From Negativicutes bacterium (GTDB lineage Bacteria; Bacillota_C; Negativicutes; Sporomusales_B; JARLHX01): a stretch of 64,000 nucleotides of DNA. Positions within the stretch are counted from its first letter, which is position 1. Each line of letters starts with the position of its first letter. The DNA lies in assembly GCA_031292015.1 (NCBI GenBank), contig JARLHY010000087.1, positions 15,520-79,519 of the forward strand, read 5' to 3'. Shown here piece after piece: positions 16,705 to 25,988 of the stretch. The notes below the pieces were generated by a model, which did no database searches, was not told the DNA's origin, and saw only the letters and a program-made list of their open reading frames with translations. Position numbers and translations under genes: made by a program.

Positions 16705-18798
16705 TCAAAAAAGGTGTTTAGTCGTCATGTTTTTACAAATTGCTAATTTCTCCTCACCAAGATTAAGCAGTTTTATCGCCGTGGTCAGCATAAGCTTTGT
16801 CTCGACATCTTCGATGGATACGCCGAGGATCGCTTCGATCCGATGCTTGTGCTTGACTGCCGTGTTGTAGTGCAGGAACAGCTTTTGGGCGGCCACTTTG
16901 AGGTTTGGGCTCTGGAGAATTTTATCCAGGGTCTGCAGAAGGTTTGTCCCTTTCTGGCGGTCGTATTTCATCAGCTTGCCGAGGGTTTCCTGAACAAAGT
17001 CCCCGGCTTGGTCTTCATTGCCGAGATTGACCAGGAGCTTGTAAATACCGATATCGTAAAAATGGCAGGCCTTGTGGAGATAGCCTTGGCTCCTGGCCAC
17101 CCGCGCCGCGCTGAGTGCCTGCCGGTAACTTTGACGGATGCCCTCCAGACCGCTTTGGGGGCAGCCAACGCCTACCACCGCCCTCAATTCCGGGTCATAG
17201 CCTGCAATGATCTCCAAAACTCGTTCAGCGGCTCGTATGCCCTCTGTCCGACCGTTTCCGTCACCCTTTTTGCCGACGATCACGCCGATATCCCCGCGGC
17301 AGTCCCACACGAACATCTGCCTTTCGTTGCATAGAAGTTCAATGATCTTACTCTGGTGCAAAGTACCGGTTTCTCCGGCATAATCACCGCTGTCCGCGGA
17401 CTCTATGCGCACCTGGCAGCAAAACAGAGGAATCGAAAGGTCGATACCGAATGCCTTGGCTATCGCGACATCCCGTATGGCCGGCTCCTGCCCCCGGATA
17501 ATGTCTTCAATGAAATCGCTCCGCCGCCGAAGGGCGAGGATGTGTTCCACCATCTTCTCAGCCTGTCTTTTTTCGGTCACGTCCGTAAAGACCATGGCGA
17601 CCGTCTTTTTGCCGGCGGCCAAATAATTCATCGGCGCAGCCCGTACCTCGGCAAAGCGCCGGTGTCCCCGGACCGTCAGCTCCAGGCCGAATTGCTGCGG
17701 CTGACCGGCTCTGATGATTCGCCGGGTTGTATTGACCAGAAAATCGGCATCCCGTACCGCCAACACCTGATGCATGGTGCGCCCCCGCAATTCCTCGTGC
17801 GGTCTCGGCAAAAGCTTTTCGTTCTGGCCGAAAACCTCGACATAGCGGCCATGCTCGTCCACAATCATGCTGACGTCCGGGATGGCCTGAGCAAAATCCC
17901 TGAGTCTGCGCTCGCTCTCCCGCCGGGCCTCCTCCAGGCATTTGATATCGGTGATGTCGACAAGCAGGCCCGCCCAGTGCCGCGCCTCGCCCTCACGGGA
18001 GTCGCTTACCTTCTTGCCGTTGGCCAGAACCCACCGGTATGCGCCATTCTTGTGGCGGATCCGGTATTCTATTTCAAATTTGGTCCTCTCCCCGGCTTCA
18101 TGATCATCGATTGCTTTTTCGATCAAACCGCGATCCTCCGGATGGCATAAACTCAACCAGGCCTCGCGGGTAACCGCAACTTCATCCTTGGCGTAACCGA
18201 GTATGGCCCCCCATTGTGGATAGGCCGCAGGCCGGGCATTACTGTTTGCAAATCCCCAAACCCCGGCTCTGGCCGCATCAATTGCCAGCGCCAGTTGGTC
18301 ATGGCTGCTTCGCAGTTCCCGCTCGGCCTGTTTGCGGGCCGTAATATCCCGGCATATTACCAGCAGTTTCGTTAGCTTGCCAGCCGCGTCGAGGATCCTG
18401 TTGCCATCGCTCTCCAGCCAGCAATAGCTGCCATCCTTGCGGCGAAAACGGTACTCGCAGCGGGTGGAGATTGCCGGCAATCCCGCCTTGGCTCTGGCAA
18501 AAAGCGCCCTGAAGAGCGCTAAATCATCCGCGTGATAGTAATCGTAAACCGATCTATCGACCAGTTCTTCCGTCGAATAGCCCAATATTCTTTTCACGGA
18601 TGGCGAAACGTACCGGCAATACTCGTCAGGGCCAAGAATAAAGATGATATCGTTGATGTTTGTCATCACAAGAGTTAACAAAGTGTCGTCTTCGCTTGCC
18701 AGATCCACATGTCTTCCCGGCCCATTGTTCAAATCTGTCACCATCCTGCTTGTTTTTATAAGTAACTTCCCTGATTCCCGGCAGAGATTCCCCTGCAT
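16705..18798 (-). CDS. PAS-domain transcriptional regulator with PucR-type C-terminal helix-turn-helix
   Basis: A 697-residue soluble sensor-regulator. Three PAS/PAC modules occupy roughly residues 40-160 (DIIFILGPDEYCRYVSPSVK), 165-290 (PEDRGLIEKAIDDHEAGE) and 300-420 (DVSMIVDEHGRYVEVFGQNE). After a helix linker comes a CdaR/GGDEF-like region (about 450-590) and the PucR C-terminal HTH (KVAAQKLFLHYNTAVKHKHRIEAI without the full stretch being unusual; key words LFLHYNT and RI). Such proteins usually control catabolic genes in response to a small ligand or redox cue. ATG 18798 has a moderate GGAG site. No target operon is adjacent on the same strand except the riboswitch-led chemoreceptor unit 450 nt downstream, which has its own promoter. 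Confidence 0.85.
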   Translation of the reverse strand: MQGNLCRESGKLLIKTSRMVTDLNNGPGRHVDLASEDDTLLTLVMTNINDIIFILGPDEYCRYVSPSVKRILGYSTEELVDRSVYDYYHADDLALFRALFARAKAGLPAISTRCEYRFRRKDGSYCWLESDGNRILDAAGKLTKLLVICRDITARKQAERELRSSHDQLALAIDAARAGVWGFANSNARPAAYPQWGAILGYAKDEVAVTREAWLSLCHPEDRGLIEKAIDDHEAGERTKFEIEYRIRHKNGAYRWVLANGKKVSDSREGEARHWAGLLVDITDIKCLEEARRESERRLRDFAQAIPDVSMIVDEHGRYVEVFGQNEKLLPRPHEELRGRTMHQVLAVRDADFLVNTTRRIIRAGQPQQFGLELTVRGHRRFAEVRAAPMNYLAAGKKTVAMVFTDVTEKRQAEKMVEHILALRRRSDFIEDIIRGQEPAIRDVAIAKAFGIDLSIPLFCCQVRIESADSGDYAGETGTLHQSKIIELLCNERQMFVWDCRGDIGVIVGKKGDGNGRTEGIRAAERVLEIIAGYDPELRAVVGVGCPQSGLEGIRQSYRQALSAARVARSQGYLHKACHFYDIGIYKLLVNLGNEDQAGDFVQETLGKLMKYDRQKGTNLLQTLDKILQSPNLKVAAQKLFLHYNTAVKHKHRIEAILGVSIEDVETKLMLTTAIKLLNLGEEKLAICKNMTTKHLF

Positions 18799-18907
18799 TT
18801 TTCGCTCCGCAGGCTCACCCTTTAGAACTGTGCCGGAATGTCAACATTCGGGGGCCGTTGTGCGAGCCCTGAAAGGCATCTTTCGCCCTAGGCGCTCATC
18901 CAAAACA

Positions 18908-18944
18908 TAAAAAAACAAAAAGGAGACTCTCCGAGTCTCCTTTT
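18908..18944 (-). terminator. Terminator of the ccpN-ppsR-ppdK operon
   Basis: Perfect 12-bp stem AAAAGGAGACTC/GAGTCTCCTTTT, followed on the minus strand by TGTTTTTTTATG, 44 nt after the ppdK stop. Confidence 0.85.
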
Positions 18945-18987
18945 CATTACAAGGTAATATCAGCTTCCTAAGGGAATATCCAGCCTG

Positions 18988-21648
18988 CTAGCGGGTCCCC
19001 ATATTTTCGCCTGAGCTGACTGCGGCCTGAGCTGCAGCCAGCCGGGCAATCGGCACCCGGTAGGGAGAACAGCTGACATAGTCCATGCCGATCTGATGGC
19101 AGAACTCTACCGAGCTGGGCTCGCCGCCATGCTCGCCGCAGATGCCGATGATCATGTCCGGCTTGACTTTGCGGCTTTCTTCGACAGTGATCCGCATCAG
19201 TCTGCCGACGCCTTTACGGTCAAGAACAATGAACGGGTCGTCCTTCAGGATCTTTTTCTCCAGATAATCGCTGAGGAACTTGCCTTCAGCGTCATCACGG
19301 CTGAATCCGTAGGTGGTCTGGGTGAGATCGTTGGTGCCGAAGCTGAAGAAATCGGACGCTTCGGCCAACTCGCCGGACAGCAGCGCCGCCCGCGGCAGCT
19401 CGATCATCGTCCCGGACACATAGTGGAAATCGGTGTTGTCGCGCTTTTTGACCTGGCCGGCGATGTTGTCGATCCGCTCTTTGAAGAACCGCATTTCATT
19501 GACATCGACGGTCAGAGGAATTTCGATTTCCGGCAGAACGTTGACGCCCTCTTTCGTCAGACGGGATGTGGCGTTAAAAATAGCCCACATCTGCATTTCA
19601 TAAACTTCCGGGAAAGTAATCCCTAGGCGGCAGCCGCGGTGGCCGAGCATCGGGTTGAACTCGTGCAGCGCTCTGACCTTTTTCAGCAAAGCCTCTTTCT
19701 CATCCATTTCAGCGGCGTTTTTGCCGGTAATTCTCATCTCGGCAATTTCCACCATCAGCTCGGTGAGGTCAGGCAAAAATTCATGGAGCGGGGGATCCAG
19801 GAGACGAATGCAGACCGGGAAGCCGGCCATGGCTTTCAGGATGCCGTAGAAGTCGCCTTCCTGCATCGGCAGGAGATGAGCCAGCGCTTCTTTCCGTTCG
19901 TCTTCCGTTTCGGCGAGAATCATCGCCTGAACATGCGGCAGGCGGTCCTGTCCCATGAACATATGCTCGGTACGGGTAAGACCGATGCCGGTGGCGCCAA
20001 AGTCGCGCGCCTTCTGGGCATCTTCCGGGGTATCGGCGTTGGCCCTGACATCCAGGCGCTTGAGTTCGTCCGCCCAGGAAAGGAAAGTAACGAACTCTTC
20101 CGATTGCTTCGGTTCGACCATCGGGACAACACCCAAAACGACATTGCCGGTGGAGCCGTCAATGGAAATCATGTCGCCTTCCTTGACCACCAGCGAGCCA
20201 ATGGAGAACTCTTTCTTTTCATGATCGACCTTGATTGCTTCGCAACCGCATACACACGGTTTGCCCATGCCGCGGGCAACTACCGCTGCGTGGCTGGTCA
20301 TGCCGCCACGGCTGGTCAGAATCCCCTGGGCGGCAATAATGCCGTGGATATCGTCAGGCGTCGTTTCCGTCCGTACCAAAAGGACCTTTTGTCCGGTTTT
20401 GGCCCAGCGCTCGGCGTCGTTGGCCGAAAATACCGCCGTGCCCGAAGCTGCTCCCGGAGAAGCCGGCAACCCCTTGGCGATTACCTTGATCTTGGCGGTG
20501 GGGTCGATCTGGCGATGAAGAAGTTTGTCGATCTGGTCGGCTTCCACCATCTGAATGGCGGCCTGTTTCGTGATAAGTCCTTCGTTCACCATGTCGCAGG
20601 CGACCTTGATCCCTGCTGCTGCGGTGCGTTTGCCGTTACGGGTCTGGAGCATATAGAGCTTATGGTGCTCAATGGTGAATTCGATGTCCTGCATATTCTT
20701 GTAGTGGCGTTCAAGCAGTTGGGCAGTATCCACGAACTGCTGGAAAACCTCCGGCATTTCTTCCTGGAGTTTGGCGATCGGCTGGGGGGTGCGGATGCCG
20801 GCTACCACGTCTTCGCCCTGAGCGTTGGTCAGATATTCCCCGTAGAGTTTCCGTTCTCCGGTGGACGGATTGCGGGTAAAGGCCACGCCGGTGCCGCAGT
20901 CGTTGCCCATGTTGCCGAAGACCATCGACTGGACATTGACGGCGGTCCCAAGGTCGTGGGAGATCCTGTTCAGATTGCGGTAAATGATGGCCCGGTCGTT
21001 GTTCCAGGACCGGAACACCGCTTCGATGGACAGCTGCAGCTGCTCACGGGGATCTTCCGGGAAAGGACGGCCGGTATTGGTCTGGACCAGATATTTATAA
21101 CTGTCGATAAGCGCCCGCAGGGCGTCGGCCGACAATTCCTGGTCATATGTAACGCCAACCTTGTGCTTTTGCTCCTGCAAGAGGTGCTCGAACCGCTGTT
21201 TCGGCAGTTCCAGGACGACATCGCTGAACATCTGGATGAACCGGCGATAGGCGTCATAGGCAAAACGCGGATTGTTGGTGCTGTTGGCCAGGCCCTTGAC
21301 TGTTGCTTCGTTCAGGCCGAGGTTCAAGATCGTATCCATCATACCAGGCATGGAGAACACGGCGCCGGAACGTACCGACACCAAGAGAGGGTTGGCCGGA
21401 TCGCCGAATTTCTTGCCGGTCTTTTCTTCAAGCACCTTCAGGTTCTCATAGACAGACTCCATCAAGCCGGCGGGGAGTTTGCGGCCGATCTTGTAATATT
21501 CGGTGCAGGCTTCGGTGGTAATGGTCATCCCGGGAGGGACCGGCAGCCCTATGTTGCTCATCTCGGCAAGATTGGCACCTTTTCCTCCCAGCAGCGCCTT
21601 CATATCGGCGCGGCCCTCATGAAACAGATAAACATATTTAGTCATCAT
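18988..21648 (-). CDS. ppdK: Pyruvate, phosphate dikinase
   Basis: Cytoplasmic PPDK, 886 residues, interconverting pyruvate + ATP + Pi and PEP + AMP + PPi. The N-terminal nucleotide-binding domain starts KYVYLFHEGRADMKALLGGK. The central phosphohistidine domain holds LTSRGGMTSHAAVVARGMGK with the catalytic His and the regulatory Thr two residues before it. The C-terminal PEP-binding barrel ends in GICGEHGGEPSSVEF. A longer frame runs into the upstream gene, but ATG 21648 has AGGAG at 7 nt and overlaps the ppsR stop (ATGA). Being cotranscribed with its regulatory kinase/phosphorylase and CcpN suggests control by both carbon supply and Thr phosphorylation. Confidence 0.97.
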   Translation of the reverse strand: MMTKYVYLFHEGRADMKALLGGKGANLAEMSNIGLPVPPGMTITTEACTEYYKIGRKLPAGLMESVYENLKVLEEKTGKKFGDPANPLLVSVRSGAVFSMPGMMDTILNLGLNEATVKGLANSTNNPRFAYDAYRRFIQMFSDVVLELPKQRFEHLLQEQKHKVGVTYDQELSADALRALIDSYKYLVQTNTGRPFPEDPREQLQLSIEAVFRSWNNDRAIIYRNLNRISHDLGTAVNVQSMVFGNMGNDCGTGVAFTRNPSTGERKLYGEYLTNAQGEDVVAGIRTPQPIAKLQEEMPEVFQQFVDTAQLLERHYKNMQDIEFTIEHHKLYMLQTRNGKRTAAAGIKVACDMVNEGLITKQAAIQMVEADQIDKLLHRQIDPTAKIKVIAKGLPASPGAASGTAVFSANDAERWAKTGQKVLLVRTETTPDDIHGIIAAQGILTSRGGMTSHAAVVARGMGKPCVCGCEAIKVDHEKKEFSIGSLVVKEGDMISIDGSTGNVVLGVVPMVEPKQSEEFVTFLSWADELKRLDVRANADTPEDAQKARDFGATGIGLTRTEHMFMGQDRLPHVQAMILAETEDERKEALAHLLPMQEGDFYGILKAMAGFPVCIRLLDPPLHEFLPDLTELMVEIAEMRITGKNAAEMDEKEALLKKVRALHEFNPMLGHRGCRLGITFPEVYEMQMWAIFNATSRLTKEGVNVLPEIEIPLTVDVNEMRFFKERIDNIAGQVKKRDNTDFHYVSGTMIELPRAALLSGELAEASDFFSFGTNDLTQTTYGFSRDDAEGKFLSDYLEKKILKDDPFIVLDRKGVGRLMRITVEESRKVKPDMIIGICGEHGGEPSSVEFCHQIGMDYVSCSPYRVPIARLAAAQAAVSSGENMGTR

Positions 21649-22469
21649 TTTCTCGCTCCTTTGCGATAGAATTCCAGGATCCTGGCGGCGGTTTCTTCCA
21701 CTGACTTGTTGGTGACATCCATGGTCGTGCAGCCGATGCGGCGCATAATACCGGCAGCATAGTCCAATTCTTCGATAATGCGTTCCGGATTCGCATAATC
21801 TGCGCTCTGCGACAATCCCAGCGTCCTGAGCCGTTCTTTGCGGATTTCGTACAGGCGGGACCACTGAAGGGTAAGACCGTAAACCTTCTCCGGCGGCAGC
21901 GAAAAAAGCTCATCCGGCGGAGCCACTTCCTGCACCAAAGGAACGTTGGAGGCTTTGATGCCTTTGGAGGCCAGGTATACGCACAGCGGGGTTTTCGAGG
22001 TTCGGGAGACTCCGATAATTACCAAATCTGCTTTTGATAAGGCCCAAGGCTGTTTTCCGTCGTCATACTTGACAGCAAACTCGATAGCTTCAATTCTATT
22101 GAAATAGAATTCGTCCAGTCTGCGGATCATGCCCGGTTCAAAGTGAGGATTGACTGCTGTTACGCTTTTGATGGCTTCGATGATCGGTCCCATGATGTCG
22201 ACGCAGACCAAACCGAGTTCTTGCACCTTAGTTTCCAGAAAAGACTTCAATTCGGGCCGGACCAAGGTATAGGCTACTGCCGCGTTGCAACCGGCAGCTT
22301 CCTCGAGGGCGTTCTCCACATCTTGGGGACTGCTCAGATAAGGAATTCGCCGCACTTCAATCGAAGTGGAGTTGAACTGACTTGCCGCAGCTTTTACCAC
22401 AAGTTCGCCCGTTTCTCCGAGGGAATCCGATAACACATAGACTACAGGGCAATTCAGTTTGAGATTAAT
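21645..22469 (-). CDS. ppsR: PPDK regulatory kinase/pyrophosphorylase (PpsR/YqfL family), apparent ATT start
   Basis: Bifunctional serine/threonine kinase and Pi-dependent pyrophosphorylase that switches PPDK off and on by modifying its active-site Thr. Family motifs are YVLSDSLGETGELVVKAA at the N terminus, the P-loop-like IIGVSRTSKTPLCVYLA, and CTTMDVTNKSVEETA near the C terminus. A GTG at 22436 gives a protein that lacks its first strand and has no ribosome site. The frame continues upstream to an ATT at 22469 preceded by AGGGGGG at 8 nt, which restores the usual N terminus (NLKLNCPVVYVLSDS). AUU is a rare start, so translation may be limited or self-regulated. The stop overlaps the ppdK start. 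Confidence 0.9.
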   Translation of the reverse strand: MNLKLNCPVVYVLSDSLGETGELVVKAAASQFNSTSIEVRRIPYLSSPQDVENALEEAAGCNAAVAYTLVRPELKSFLETKVQELGLVCVDIMGPIIEAIKSVTAVNPHFEPGMIRRLDEFYFNRIEAIEFAVKYDDGKQPWALSKADLVIIGVSRTSKTPLCVYLASKGIKASNVPLVQEVAPPDELFSLPPEKVYGLTLQWSRLYEIRKERLRTLGLSQSADYANPERIIEELDYAAGIMRRIGCTTMDVTNKSVEETAARILEFYRKGARK

Positions 22470-22486
22470 GGCAAATACCCCCCTAT

Positions 22487-23128
22487 CTACTTACCGGCTA
22501 GTTGGAGGAACAGTCGGGTAATGTTCGTCTTGGTAAGACGCCCGACAACTTGTAGCTTTTCCGTATTGTCGGTTTTTACAACATTGACGACCGGCAGGCA
22601 ATCCACTTGATGACTCAGCAGCTTTTCCGCCGCCCGCAGCGCGGCCTCTTCAGGATAAGTGACAATAATATTCGGCATCCTGGTCATGGCGATACTGACA
22701 GGCATCTCGTTGACGTTCTTACCGGCAAGAGTTGCTTTGAGCAAATCTTTGCGGGAAACTACCCCTCTAAGAATCCCCCCCTCCGTTACCACGATGATCG
22801 TTCCAACGTCTTGCATGAACATGGCGACAATCGCATCATAAACCGAACACTCCTCGCGGACTGCAGCAGGTTGGGATAAAATCTCTGCCACCTTGACGCT
22901 GCCAAGAACGCCGGCCATGATGTCTGATGGTGCCTTGCCTGTGAGATAATACCCCACTTTGGGTTTCGCACCGAGTAGCCCGGACATAATTAAAATAGCC
23001 AGGTCCGGCCGCAGGGCAGCCCGGGTGAGGTTGAGCATTTTGGCGATGTGTTCGCCGGTGATGGGTTCGAATTCTTTTACGATAGACAGGATTGATTCCT
23101 GACGTTTTGTTAGTTCGATAATAATCAC
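22487..23128 (-). CDS. ccpN: CcpN-like HTH-CBS transcriptional regulator
   Basis: A 213-residue regulator with an N-terminal winged HTH (TKRQESILSIVKEFEPITGE, LNLTRAALRPDLAILIMSG) and two CBS domains (about 75-205) that would bind adenine nucleotides. It matches Bacillus subtilis CcpN, which represses gluconeogenic genes and is likewise encoded next to the PPDK regulatory protein gene. Here the set is ccpN-ppsR-ppdK, so CcpN may govern PEP formation from pyruvate in response to energy charge. The start is placed at GTG 23128 by alignment. The GAGGTG that contains it could instead be the ribosome site for an ATT/ATC a few codons later, so a few residues are uncertain. Confidence 0.9.
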   Translation of the reverse strand: MIIIELTKRQESILSIVKEFEPITGEHIAKMLNLTRAALRPDLAILIMSGLLGAKPKVGYYLTGKAPSDIMAGVLGSVKVAEILSQPAAVREECSVYDAIVAMFMQDVGTIIVVTEGGILRGVVSRKDLLKATLAGKNVNEMPVSIAMTRMPNIIVTYPEEAALRAAEKLLSHQVDCLPVVNVVKTDNTEKLQVVGRLTKTNITRLFLQLAGK

Positions 23129-23260
23129 CTCGGTTTACTGGAAAGCCAATACGCTATTTTTGAGTATTCTCAATTCGTGAAATATACTGAATACAGAATA
23201 CGTCAGAAGTTCGGGAAATCCTTCAACAAGAGGCAATTATTATTGGAAACGAAAGCATTT

Positions 23261-23288
23261 TGTAAAAAGACCGGTCTGACCGCAGTCT
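23261..23288 (-). terminator. Possible attenuator hairpin in the ccpN leader
   Basis: Minus strand: AGAC-(TG)-CGGT-CAG-ACCG-GTCT followed by TTTTACA, lying between the promoter at 23339-23368 and the ccpN start. It may be an early terminator. Confidence 0.4.
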
Positions 23289-23338
23289 CAACCGGACCTA
23301 TTGACACCGCATTCGCGCCGACAGGTTGGAACTCTTTT

Positions 23339-23368
23339 ACTATAGTCTTTGCAACAGGGAAAAGTCAA
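23339..23368 (-). promoter_or_regulatory. Sigma-A promoter of the ccpN-ppsR-ppdK operon
   Basis: Minus strand: -35 TTGACT (23368-23363), 18-nt spacer, -10 TATAGT (23344-23339). The roughly 210-nt leader also has several TATTC/GAATA elements near the gene that could be operator sequences. Confidence 0.65.
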
Positions 23369-23405
23369 TGGTTAGTGTTTTGATTATTGAAAAAATGATC
23401 ACCTA

Positions 23406-23434
23406 TAAAAAAAAGCGGCGACTGCTCCGCTTTG
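23406..23434 (-). terminator. Terminator of the thiamine operon
   Basis: Minus strand stem AAAGCGG/CCGCTTT with an 8-nt loop, followed by TTTTTATAGG. Confidence 0.8.
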
Positions 23435-23457
23435 CCAAAGACCCGGGGGAAATCCTC

Positions 23458-24063
23458 TCACCCTTTGGCAAACTCGCGGATCATCGCCGCAGGATCCTGG
23501 CAGGTCATGGCCTCTGACATGACACAAAAACCCTTCGCCCCGCCGGCCAGAATCTCTTTTCTTTTTCCCGGGTTTATCCCACCGATGGCAAAGACCGGCA
23601 GAAACACCGCCTGGCAAACTTGCTGCAGGAAAGACAGCCCTTTTGGGGGACTGCCCGGCTTGCAGGACGTGGCGTAAATGTGCCCGGCAACGACGTAAGC
23701 CGCCCCCAGTGCCTCAGCCTCCTCGGCTTCTGCGACCGAATGAACCGAAGCGCCGACCAAGAGGGAATCGCTTTTTTTTCGATAAGCCCGCAAGGCCGGC
23801 ATCGACAGCTGCAGATGGCTGTGCTTCATCGCCTCGGCCACGGCAATGTGTTGATGAAGGATCAGCAGCACGCCGTATTGGTCGCAGATTTCTTTCACCT
23901 TCCCGGCCAGCCGCGCATACCCCGCCGGATCCAGATCCTTTTCCCGCAGCATCACCGCGTAAGGCCGCGCCTGGGCCAACCGCCCAATACGCTCAAGAAA
24001 ATCCTCGCAGCAAAGTTTGCGATTGGTCACGCAGATCAACATAGCAGCCCTACACTCTGACAT
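23458..24063 (-). CDS. tenI: ThiE/TenI-like thiamine phosphate synthase family protein
   Basis: TIM-barrel protein of the ThiE/TenI family, 201 residues from ATG 24063 (194 from ATG 24042, which has a GTAGGG ahead of it and fits the family better). ThiE joins HMP-PP and thiazole phosphate; TenI isomerises the thiazole. The first strand is LICVTNRKL, and VYAT-like SGHIYATSCKPGSPPKG and FAIGGI match the phosphate-binding loops. The usual ThiE segment GVHLGQ is replaced by HSHLQLS, which favours a TenI-like thiazole tautomerase. It is the last gene of thiSFGH-tenI, overlapping thiH by 14 nt from the longer start. Confidence 0.85.
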   Translation of the reverse strand: MSECRAAMLICVTNRKLCCEDFLERIGRLAQARPYAVMLREKDLDPAGYARLAGKVKEICDQYGVLLILHQHIAVAEAMKHSHLQLSMPALRAYRKKSDSLLVGASVHSVAEAEEAEALGAAYVVAGHIYATSCKPGSPPKGLSFLQQVCQAVFLPVFAIGGINPGKRKEILAGGAKGFCVMSEAMTCQDPAAMIREFAKG

Positions 24064-25204
24064 AGTCGCTATAAACCGGCTGGAGCCCCCGGTCGAGCAT
24101 CATCCGGCGGACCTCCGGCACACTGCGCGGGTCGGCAATCTCAAACTGCCTGTCGCCTTTTTCTTCAGCCTGATGTCCCCCGACGCCGACACTGACCCCG
24201 GCCGAGATTTTGGTTGCCGCCATACCGATGACATGGTCGCGAAACCCGGCCCGCTCCCGCGTGGAAATCGTAATCCCCGCGAAAGGCATAAACAGACGGT
24301 ACGCCAACATGACCTGCAGCAGTTGACGTTCGTGGACCTCATTGGCGTTGGCTGTCGCGTTGTTGATATAGGGCCTCAGCCGCGGCGTCGAGAAGGAAAT
24401 CTCAGCATGGGGATATTTCTGCTGCAGGAAATAGGCGTGCAGGCCAACCGCAAAGGCGTCTTTGCGAAAGTCGTCCAGCCCCAGCAGCGCGCCGAAGGCC
24501 ACCCCCCGCATGCCGCCCCGCAGGGCCCGTTCCTGGGCGTGAAACCGATAGGGATAGATGCGTTTCGGTCCCCGCAGGTGAACTTGTTCATACTTGTCCG
24601 GATTGTAGGTCTCCTGATATACACAGACAAAATCGGCTCCGCATTGATGAAGGTATGCATATTCATCGCTGTTTAAGGGGTAAATCTCGATCCCGATTGT
24701 CGTGAAATAGCGGGCCGCCGCTTTCACGGCCTCGCCGATGTATTCGACCCCGGACTGACCGCGGGATTCTCCGGTAAGCAGGAGAATCTCCTTTAGCCCC
24801 GTTACCGCTATCGCCTTCAGTTCTTCTTCGACTTCCGGCAGGGAAAGCTTGCCCCGGTGGATGCGGTTATGGCAGTTGAACCCGCAATAGATACAGTGAT
24901 TTTCACAGTAGTTCGATATGTAAAGCGGGGTGAACAACTGGATCGAGTTGCCGAAATGCCTCCGGGTCTCCCGCGTCGCTTTCCTGGCCATTTCCTCCAG
25001 ATAATCCGCCGCTTTTGGCGACAGGATCGCCCCATAGTCTTCGAGGGAAAGCCGCTCTTTGCCGAGGGCTCGCTGTACATCGTCGCCGGTATACCGCTGA
25101 TAATCGTACGCCTCAACCAAAGCCCCGACTTTTTCCAGCAGGTCCGAGTCAATGGCTTCCATCCAGTCCCGATATTCCATATGACTTCCCTGGCCTGTCA
25201 TCAT
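24050..25204 (-). CDS. thiH: 2-iminoacetate synthase ThiH (radical SAM tyrosine lyase)
   Basis: Radical SAM enzyme of 384 residues that cleaves tyrosine to dehydroglycine and p-cresol, supplying the C2-N of the thiazole ring in anaerobes. The [4Fe-4S]-SAM motif CENHCIYCGF is present near residue 86, followed by the BATS-type C-terminal region. LLTGESRGQSGVEYIGEA and IYPLNSDEYAYLHQCGAD are typical of ThiH. Three consecutive ATG codons (25207, 25204, 25201) follow GGAGGAG; the middle one has the best spacing, and the first overlaps the thiG stop. A longer open frame reading back into thiG is spurious. Use of ThiH rather than ThiO fits an anaerobe. Confidence 0.95.
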   Translation of the reverse strand: MMTGQGSHMEYRDWMEAIDSDLLEKVGALVEAYDYQRYTGDDVQRALGKERLSLEDYGAILSPKAADYLEEMARKATRETRRHFGNSIQLFTPLYISNYCENHCIYCGFNCHNRIHRGKLSLPEVEEELKAIAVTGLKEILLLTGESRGQSGVEYIGEAVKAAARYFTTIGIEIYPLNSDEYAYLHQCGADFVCVYQETYNPDKYEQVHLRGPKRIYPYRFHAQERALRGGMRGVAFGALLGLDDFRKDAFAVGLHAYFLQQKYPHAEISFSTPRLRPYINNATANANEVHERQLLQVMLAYRLFMPFAGITISTRERAGFRDHVIGMAATKISAGVSVGVGGHQAEEKGDRQFEIADPRSVPEVRRMMLDRGLQPVYSDYVRV

Positions 25205-25206
25205 CA

Positions 25207-25974
25207 TCACTCCTCCAAAAATCCGGTCAACGGACTGGACGCCTCGGCCCGGCCATCCAGGACCCGCCCCAGCCCGGACAGATAGGCCGCCCGCCCGGCC
25301 TCCACAGCCTGCCGGAAAGCCCTTGCCATTTGGGCGGTGTTTCCGGCGGTCGCGATAGCTGTGTTGCACATCACGGCAGCCACTCCCATTTCCATCGCTT
25401 CGCAGGCCTGGGACGGCCGGCCGATCCCTGCGTCCACGATGATCGGCAGCCGGATTTCCTCCACCAGAATGCGAATAAACTCTTTGGTGCAAAGCCCTTT
25501 GTTGCTGCCGATCGGCGCTCCCAGCGGCATTACCGAAGCCGCCCCAGCATTCTCCAGCGCCCGGGCGACGTTCAAATCCGGATACATATAAGGCATGACG
25601 ATGAAGCCTTCTTTCGCCAGAATCTCCGTGGCCTTGACGGTTTCGTAGTTGTCCGGCAAAAGGTATTTGGAGTCATGGATGACCTCCAGTTTGATAAAAT
25701 CGCCGCAGCCGATTTCCCTTGCCAGGCGGGCGATCCGCACGGCTTCTTCCGCGTTTCTGGCGCCGGAGGTATTCGGCAGAAGGGTGATTCCTGCGGGAAT
25801 ATACTCCAAAATATTCTCCTGTCCGCCGACATTGGCCCGCCGCAGGGCCAGGGTCACCATCTCCACCCCGCCGTGTTCGATTACCGCCTGGGTCATTTCC
25901 AGGGAGAACTTGCCTGATCCCAAAATCAGGCGGGACCTGAATTCATGTCCTCCGATCACAAGCTGATCCTTCAT
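25207..25974 (-). CDS. thiG: Thiazole synthase ThiG
   Basis: TIM-barrel thiazole synthase, 255 residues, condensing deoxyxylulose 5-phosphate, dehydroglycine and ThiS thiocarboxylate. The start of the fold is [19 protein letters not shown], the Schiff-base lysine lies in [11 protein letters not shown] near residue 98, and phosphate-binding loops are [10 protein letters not shown] and [15 protein letters not shown] 25974 has AGGTGA upstream; a longer frame adds six residues without a ribosome site. Lies 14 nt after thiF and abuts thiH. Confidence 0.97.
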   Translation of the reverse strand: MKDQLVIGGHEFRSRLILGSGKFSLEMTQAVIEHGGVEMVTLALRRANVGGQENILEYIPAGITLLPNTSGARNAEEAVRIARLAREIGCGDFIKLEVIHDSKYLLPDNYETVKATEILAKEGFIVMPYMYPDLNVARALENAGAASVMPLGAPIGSNKGLCTKEFIRILVEEIRLPIIVDAGIGRPSQACEAMEMGVAAVMCNTAIATAGNTAQMARAFRQAVEAGRAAYLSGLGRVLDGRAEASSPLTGFLEE

Positions 25975-25988
25975 GCTAGTCACCTTCC

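Noticed and set aside
19639..21669. 676-codon plus-strand frame opposite ppdK
   Set aside because: Shadow of the GC-rich ppdK gene; no start signal and no recognisable domain.
23177..23383. 68-codon plus-strand frame in the ccpN leader region
   Set aside because: No ribosome site and it overlaps the well-formed minus-strand promoter and attenuator-like hairpin of the ccpN operon.
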